A stretch of 64,000 bases of DNA from Nocardia spumae (GTDB lineage Bacteria > Actinomycetota > Actinomycetes > Mycobacteriales > Mycobacteriaceae): contig NZ_JAJFZL010000001.1 in the NCBI RefSeq assembly GCF_020733635.1, forward strand, positions 496,001-560,000, read 5' to 3'. The translations under genes were made by a program, and so were the position numbers. Positions 60,816-64,000 of the stretch are shown here, piece by piece; positions within the stretch are counted from its first letter, which is position 1; each line of letters begins with the position of its first letter. The notes beneath the pieces are model-generated. The model did no database searches. It had not been told where the DNA came from and was given only the letters and a program-made list of their open reading frames with translations.

Positions 60816-60982
60816 GTGGCCCACCCCCGTTGAAGATTTCCATCGGCACCGTGCCGACAGAACGCACCGACCTTAGCGGCATTCGGGTACACCTGCCACC
60901 CGGATTCCCGGCCCGGGTTCGGCGGGTGTATCACGCCCTCCTCGGCCCCTCGGTCCGCCGATACTCGCCGTGCCGCAGAGCG

Positions 60983-61822
60983 CTACCCGGCGCCCTGCGC
61001 GGCCGGCTCCCGGGCATCCAGGGCGCTGAGTTCGGCGGTCAGCTTGGTGCGGATCGCGTGGATCGCATCCTGCCCCAGCGGCAGCCGCAGCGGCGGATCG
61101 GCCGAGTCGACGGCGGCGATGATCTGCCGTGCGGCGTCGTCCGGGTCGCCGTAGACGCCGGGCCCCAGCTGTGACAGCCGATCGTGGGCCGCCTGGACGC
61201 TGGCTCGATAGTCCGGATGCCGGACAGGCGTCATGCCCAGGGCCGCAACGAAACCGGTGCCGAACATGCCCGGCTCCACGATGGTGACGCCGATGCCCAG
61301 GTGACTCACCTCGCGAATCAACCCCTCGTTCATACCTTCGACCGCGAATTTGGTCGCGGCGTAGAGCCCCAGGCCGGGGGAAGGGGCGGTGATACCGGCA
61401 ATCGAGGAAATCTGTACCAGGTGACCACCGCGCTGTTCGCGCAGTACCGGCAACGCCGCCCGGATCACGTTCAGTGACCCGAAGACGTTGGTTTCGAATA
61501 CCGCTCGCACCTCGCTGTCCGGAATCTCCTCCAGCGCGCCGAATACGCCGTAGCCGGCATTGTTGACCACGACGTCGATCCGCTCGAAAGCCGCCTTCGC
61601 CCGCGCGACCGCCCGCCGGGCCTGTTCCGGGTCGGTGACGTCCAGCGGGGCGATCACGATCTGCCCGGGATGTGCGGACGCCACCTCGCGCAGGGAGTGC
61701 GCGCCCTCGGGGTCCCGGGCCGTGGCCACGACCCGCCCGCCCGCGGCCGCGATCGCCCGGGTCAGCGCCAGGCCGAATCCCGACGATGCGCCGGTTACCA
61801 GCCACACCTTGCGTGTCCTCAT
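60983..61822 (-). CDS. short-chain dehydrogenase/reductase
   Basis: A 279-residue classical SDR. The cofactor motif is TGASSGFG at residues 10-17; the NNAG strand follows; the catalytic set is Ser (ISSIAG), Tyr and Lys in YAATKFA. An Arg at the end of the second strand (TARDPEG) suggests NADP(H). The C-terminal part (EPGMFGTGF and after) matches the group of SDRs often annotated as oxidoreductases under TetR control. Substrate unknown. ATG 61822 has GAGGAG 7 bases before it. It is divergent from a TetR regulator, with a 30-base palindrome between, so it is almost surely the repressed target. Confidence 0.9.
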   Translation of the reverse strand: MRTRKVWLVTGASSGFGLALTRAIAAAGGRVVATARDPEGAHSLREVASAHPGQIVIAPLDVTDPEQARRAVARAKAAFERIDVVVNNAGYGVFGALEEIPDSEVRAVFETNVFGSLNVIRAALPVLREQRGGHLVQISSIAGITAPSPGLGLYAATKFAVEGMNEGLIREVSHLGIGVTIVEPGMFGTGFVAALGMTPVRHPDYRASVQAAHDRLSQLGPGVYGDPDDAARQIIAAVDSADPPLRLPLGQDAIHAIRTKLTAELSALDAREPAAQGAG

Positions 61823-61845
61823 TGTGTGCTCCTCGACAGGCTATA

Positions 61846-61875
61846 TTTTGGATACTGATCGTATCGTATCCAAAA
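61846..61875. promoter_or_regulatory. TetR operator between SDR and tetR genes
   Basis: TTTTGGATAC (61846-61855), 10 bases, GTATCCAAAA (61866-61875): a perfect 10-bp inverted repeat, with an additional overlapping GATAC-N5-GTATC at 61851-61865. It fills the 68-base gap and overlaps both promoters (TATAGC for the SDR on the minus strand, TAGGCT for the regulator). Confidence 0.8.
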
Positions 61876-61878
61876 GTG

Positions 61879-61884
61879 TAGGCT
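61879..61884 (+). promoter_or_regulatory. -10 box of the tetR gene (leaderless start)
   Basis: TAGGCT ends 6 bases before the ATG at 61891, so the mRNA should be leaderless. It lies right next to the operator palindrome, consistent with autorepression. Confidence 0.45.
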
Positions 61885-61890
61885 CGTGCC

Positions 61891-62481
61891 ATGGCGGAGA
61901 CGAAGGATGGGCGCGGGCCGGGGCGGCCCCGGAGCGAACGATCGCGCCGGGCGGTGCTCGCGGCGGCGCGAGATCTGCTGACCGATCGCGGACTACCCGG
62001 GCTGAGCGTGGACGAGATCGCCTCCCGCGCGGGGGTCAGCAAGAACACCATCTATCGCTGGTGGCCGACCAAAGCCGCGGTACTGATGGACGCGTTCACC
62101 GACGCCTTCGCCGCGCGCATGACCGTCCCCGCCGAAGGTGATGCGCTGACCCGGCTGCGAACCACGGTCCGTCGCGTCGCGAGCCTCATGAGTGATCCGG
62201 ATGCGCGCCGGCCGTTCGTCGCACTGGTCGCCGCGGCCCAGCACGATCCGGAACTCGCCGCGGCACTGCGGGAGCGATTCATCGCCGGCCGCCGTGCCGA
62301 GGTGAACGAGGTCCTGTCGGCCGCGATCGCCGGCGGCCGACTCCCCTCGGACTTCGACGCGGAAGCCGCGGTCGACCTGATCTACGGCGCGCTGTACTAC
62401 CGCCTGCTGATCAGCGGGGCGCCCCTGGGGCCGGATTACGCGGATCGCGTACTCACGGCGATGGGCCTACCCGTCGACTGA
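61891..62481 (+). CDS. TetR-family transcriptional repressor
   Basis: A 196-residue regulator. The N-terminal DNA-binding domain has GRPRSERSRRAVLAAARDLL, then LSVDEIASRAGVSKNTIYRWWPTKAAVLMDAF (helix-turn-helix with the W-x-W-type ending common in the AcrR/TetR C-terminal group 16). The ligand domain carries the VDLIYGALYYRLLISGAPL segment typical of the TetR_C_11/16-like fold. It probably represses the divergent SDR gene and itself through the palindrome at 61846-61875 and is released by a small ligand, perhaps the SDR's substrate. It is convergent with the YibE/F gene; no clear terminator is seen in the 92-base gap. Confidence 0.92.
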   Translation: MAETKDGRGPGRPRSERSRRAVLAAARDLLTDRGLPGLSVDEIASRAGVSKNTIYRWWPTKAAVLMDAFTDAFAARMTVPAEGDALTRLRTTVRRVASLMSDPDARRPFVALVAAAQHDPELAAALRERFIAGRRAEVNEVLSAAIAGGRLPSDFDAEAAVDLIYGALYYRLLISGAPLGPDYADRVLTAMGLPVD

Positions 62482-62573
62482 TCGAGTTTCGTCGAATTCG
62501 ATTGCTGGACAGCGTTGTTCGTATCCGCGCCCGCGCCGCGGTCCGGGCCGATCACACCTGTCCGATCGGGAGC

Positions 62574-64000
62574 TCAGTCCCCGTAACCGGTTGTCGGCCA
62601 GGAGGGCCGGGCGCGACCCGGGCCCTCGCCGGTGGGATGGCGGTCGGGGTGCGGGTCGCGTGTGGTGGGCCAATTCTGGTTGGGGCGTGAACGTTCGGGC
62701 GGTTCGCCCGATCGAGGCGGACGGCGGGGGATACGGCGGGCGCCGCCGGTCGTGTCGGGGGAGCCTTCCGCACGCCGCTGCCCGCCGGTGTTCTCCGCGC
62801 CTCGGCCGTCGGTGCGCCGGTGGCCGCCGGTCGCCTCGGACGCTCGATCCGGAATGCGCCGGTGGCTCCCGGTCGTCTCCGCGCCGCGGTCGACACGCCG
62901 TTGCCCGCCGGTGCGTTCCGCGCTGCGGCCCGGTACCTGTCGGCGGGCGCCCGTGGTCTCCGCGTCGCGGCGTCGCCCGGCGGATGGCCGGGCGCCGTCG
63001 GGCACGCGCCGGTGGCTACCCGTGGTGTCGGCGTCGTTGCCGCCGCGCCGACCGGCCGGAACCGGGGTCCGGGCGCGCCGGGGTCGCGGTTCGGGCTCGT
63101 CGTCGACATCGGCGCGCTGTCCGAACGGGCGGGCCAGCAGTACGGCGATGACGGTGGTCAGCGGTACCGACAGGGCCAGACAGATGCCGCCGACCGCGGA
63201 GCGGGTGATCTCGATGGCCACCGCGTCGCCGGTCAGGACATCACGGATGGAGCGGCCGGCGACCGAGAACATCAGCAGCAATGGCAGTGCGCCGCCGGCG
63301 TAGGCGAGGACCAGGGTGTACACGGTGCTGGCGATGTGGTCGCGGCCGACGCGCATGGCGGCCGCGAACACCTCCCGGCGAGTGGCGCCCTTATCGATGT
63401 CGGCCAGTTCGAATGCGGCCGATGCCTGGGTGATGGTGACATCGTTGAGCACACCGAGGGAGCCGATGATGAAGCCCGCCAACAACAGCCCCGTGATACT
63501 GACGTGATCGATATAGGTCGCGACGTTGGTGTTCTGCTCTTCCGATAGACCCGTCAGGTGAGTGATCTTCAATGCCACCCAGGACAGCGCCGCCGCGAGC
63601 AGCATCGCGCTGAGCGTGCCCAGCAACGCGGAACTGGTCCGCAGATTGATGCCGTGCGCCAGATACAGCACCGCGTAGAGAATCAGCGCTCCCGCGACGA
63701 GCGCGACCGGCAGGGCGGGTTGTCCGTCGAGCAGTGCGGGCAGCATGAACACCACGAGCACACCGAAGGCGAACACCAGACCCAGTACCGCGCGTAGTCC
63801 GCGCCACCGCGCCACCGCCACGATCACCACCACGAAGACCAGCGTGATCAGCAGCAGCGGCATCCCGCGCGAATAGTCGTCGAACGAGTAGACGGTGGTC
63901 CCGGAGGGATCGTCCTGCCGGACCAGGCGAATGTGATCGCCGGCGTGCAGATCCGGCTGTCCCGGCCCGGGCGCGATCTCCAGCAGCGTGCGGCTGCCCT
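62574..64000 (-). CDS. YibE/F-family membrane protein, 5' end outside window
   Basis: About 475 residues are visible; the frame is open to the right edge, so the N-terminus is missing. After a soluble part ending in YSFDDYSRG come about seven membrane helices: PLLLITLVFVVVIVAVARW, the GLVFAFGVLVVFMLP helix, then LSWVALKITHLTGLSEEQNTN, GFIIGSLGVLNDVTITQASA and VYTLVLAYAGGALPLLL. The G-x-L-G-V-L-N-D-V-T-I-T-Q segment is the YibE/F core signature. The function of the family is not known (a transport role has been suggested). The last 150 residues are a low-complexity, Arg-rich tail with seven copies of a short T-G-x-x-R-R motif, which I have not seen as a family feature. Confidence 0.85.
   Translation of the reverse strand, partial: GSRTLLEIAPGPGQPDLHAGDHIRLVRQDDPSGTTVYSFDDYSRGMPLLLITLVFVVVIVAVARWRGLRAVLGLVFAFGVLVVFMLPALLDGQPALPVALVAGALILYAVLYLAHGINLRTSSALLGTLSAMLLAAALSWVALKITHLTGLSEEQNTNVATYIDHVSITGLLLAGFIIGSLGVLNDVTITQASAAFELADIDKGATRREVFAAAMRVGRDHIASTVYTLVLAYAGGALPLLLMFSVAGRSIRDVLTGDAVAIEITRSAVGGICLALSVPLTTVIAVLLARPFGQRADVDDEPEPRPRRARTPVPAGRRGGNDADTTGSHRRVPDGARPSAGRRRDAETTGARRQVPGRSAERTGGQRRVDRGAETTGSHRRIPDRASEATGGHRRTDGRGAENTGGQRRAEGSPDTTGGARRIPRRPPRSGEPPERSRPNQNWPTTRDPHPDRHPTGEGPGRARPSWPTTGYGD
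62721..63032 (-). repeat. degenerate repeat encoding [D/E]-x-T-G-x-x-R-R units
   Basis: Within the YibE/F gene this segment encodes about 104 residues with seven copies of a short unit: DTTGSHRR, ETTGARRQ, ERTGGQRR, ETTGSHRR, EATGGHRR, ENTGGQRR, DTTGGARR, mostly 13-17 residues apart. The spacers are rich in Arg, Pro, Asp and Gly. It is likely a disordered, strongly basic tail that could bind anionic envelope polymers, nucleic acid or membrane lipid. Confidence 0.7.

Noticed and set aside
1..64000. Search for tRNA, rRNA, CRISPR arrays, attachment sites and riboswitches
   Set aside because: No cloverleaf-like sequence, regular short repeat array or conserved riboswitch core was seen by eye; a computed scan could still find a weak case.

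Overview
The window comes from a high-GC actinomycete, most likely Nocardia or a close mycolic-acid-containing relative. Support for this: a SigK/RskA sigma/anti-sigma pair, an MbcA/RES-type toxin-antitoxin pair, a bifunctional-type Dcd, a membrane-anchored Hsp70-like protein with a proline-rich tail, and several starts that look leaderless (a TANNNT box 6-7 nt before a GTG or ATG). I saw no RNA gene, CRISPR array, insertion sequence or phage gene.

Left flank (1-4066): the 5' part of a two-helix membrane protein (minus), an antitoxin/RES toxin pair (plus), a glyoxalase-fold protein divergent from an HxlR regulator with a palindrome between them, and rskA-sigK (minus). Then follow 885 bases without a convincing gene (4067-4951).

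Centre (4952-49576): one four-gene plus-strand operon with three giant modular type I polyketide synthase genes (5555, 5515 and 3612 aa) and a small hotdog thioesterase. Gene order is not biosynthetic order. The loading module (KSQ, Cys to Gln) opens the SECOND gene and the chain-ending thioesterase closes the FIRST. Docking segments at the protein ends give the order gene 2 (loading, modules 1-2), gene 3 (modules 3-4), gene 1 (modules 5-7, TE). Every extension module carries DH and KR, and modules 1-2 also ER. Read from motifs, the chain is a propionyl starter, one methylmalonyl unit fully reduced, one malonyl unit fully reduced, then five two-carbon units left as alkenes: a 14-methyl-heptadeca-2,4,6,8,10-pentaenoic acid skeleton (C18H26O2), with a possible extra methyl at C8 because the module 4 AT has an unusual HASH motif. 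No hydroxyl would remain for macrolactone formation, so a free or transferred polyene acid is expected. No tailoring enzyme, PPTase or pathway regulator is evident in the operon.

Next to the operon are a FadH-type dienoyl-CoA reductase homologue with the proton-donor Tyr changed to Phe (minus) and a divergent 14-helix MFS exporter (plus), both possibly linked to the product. The right flank looks like core genome: dcd, an NCS1 permease, a degenerate M48 protease-like membrane protein, a YdcF/DUF218 protein, UDP-glucose dehydrogenase, an Hsp70-like protein, a PH-like small protein, an SDR divergent from a TetR regulator with a clear palindromic operator, and a YibE/F-family membrane protein cut by the window end.
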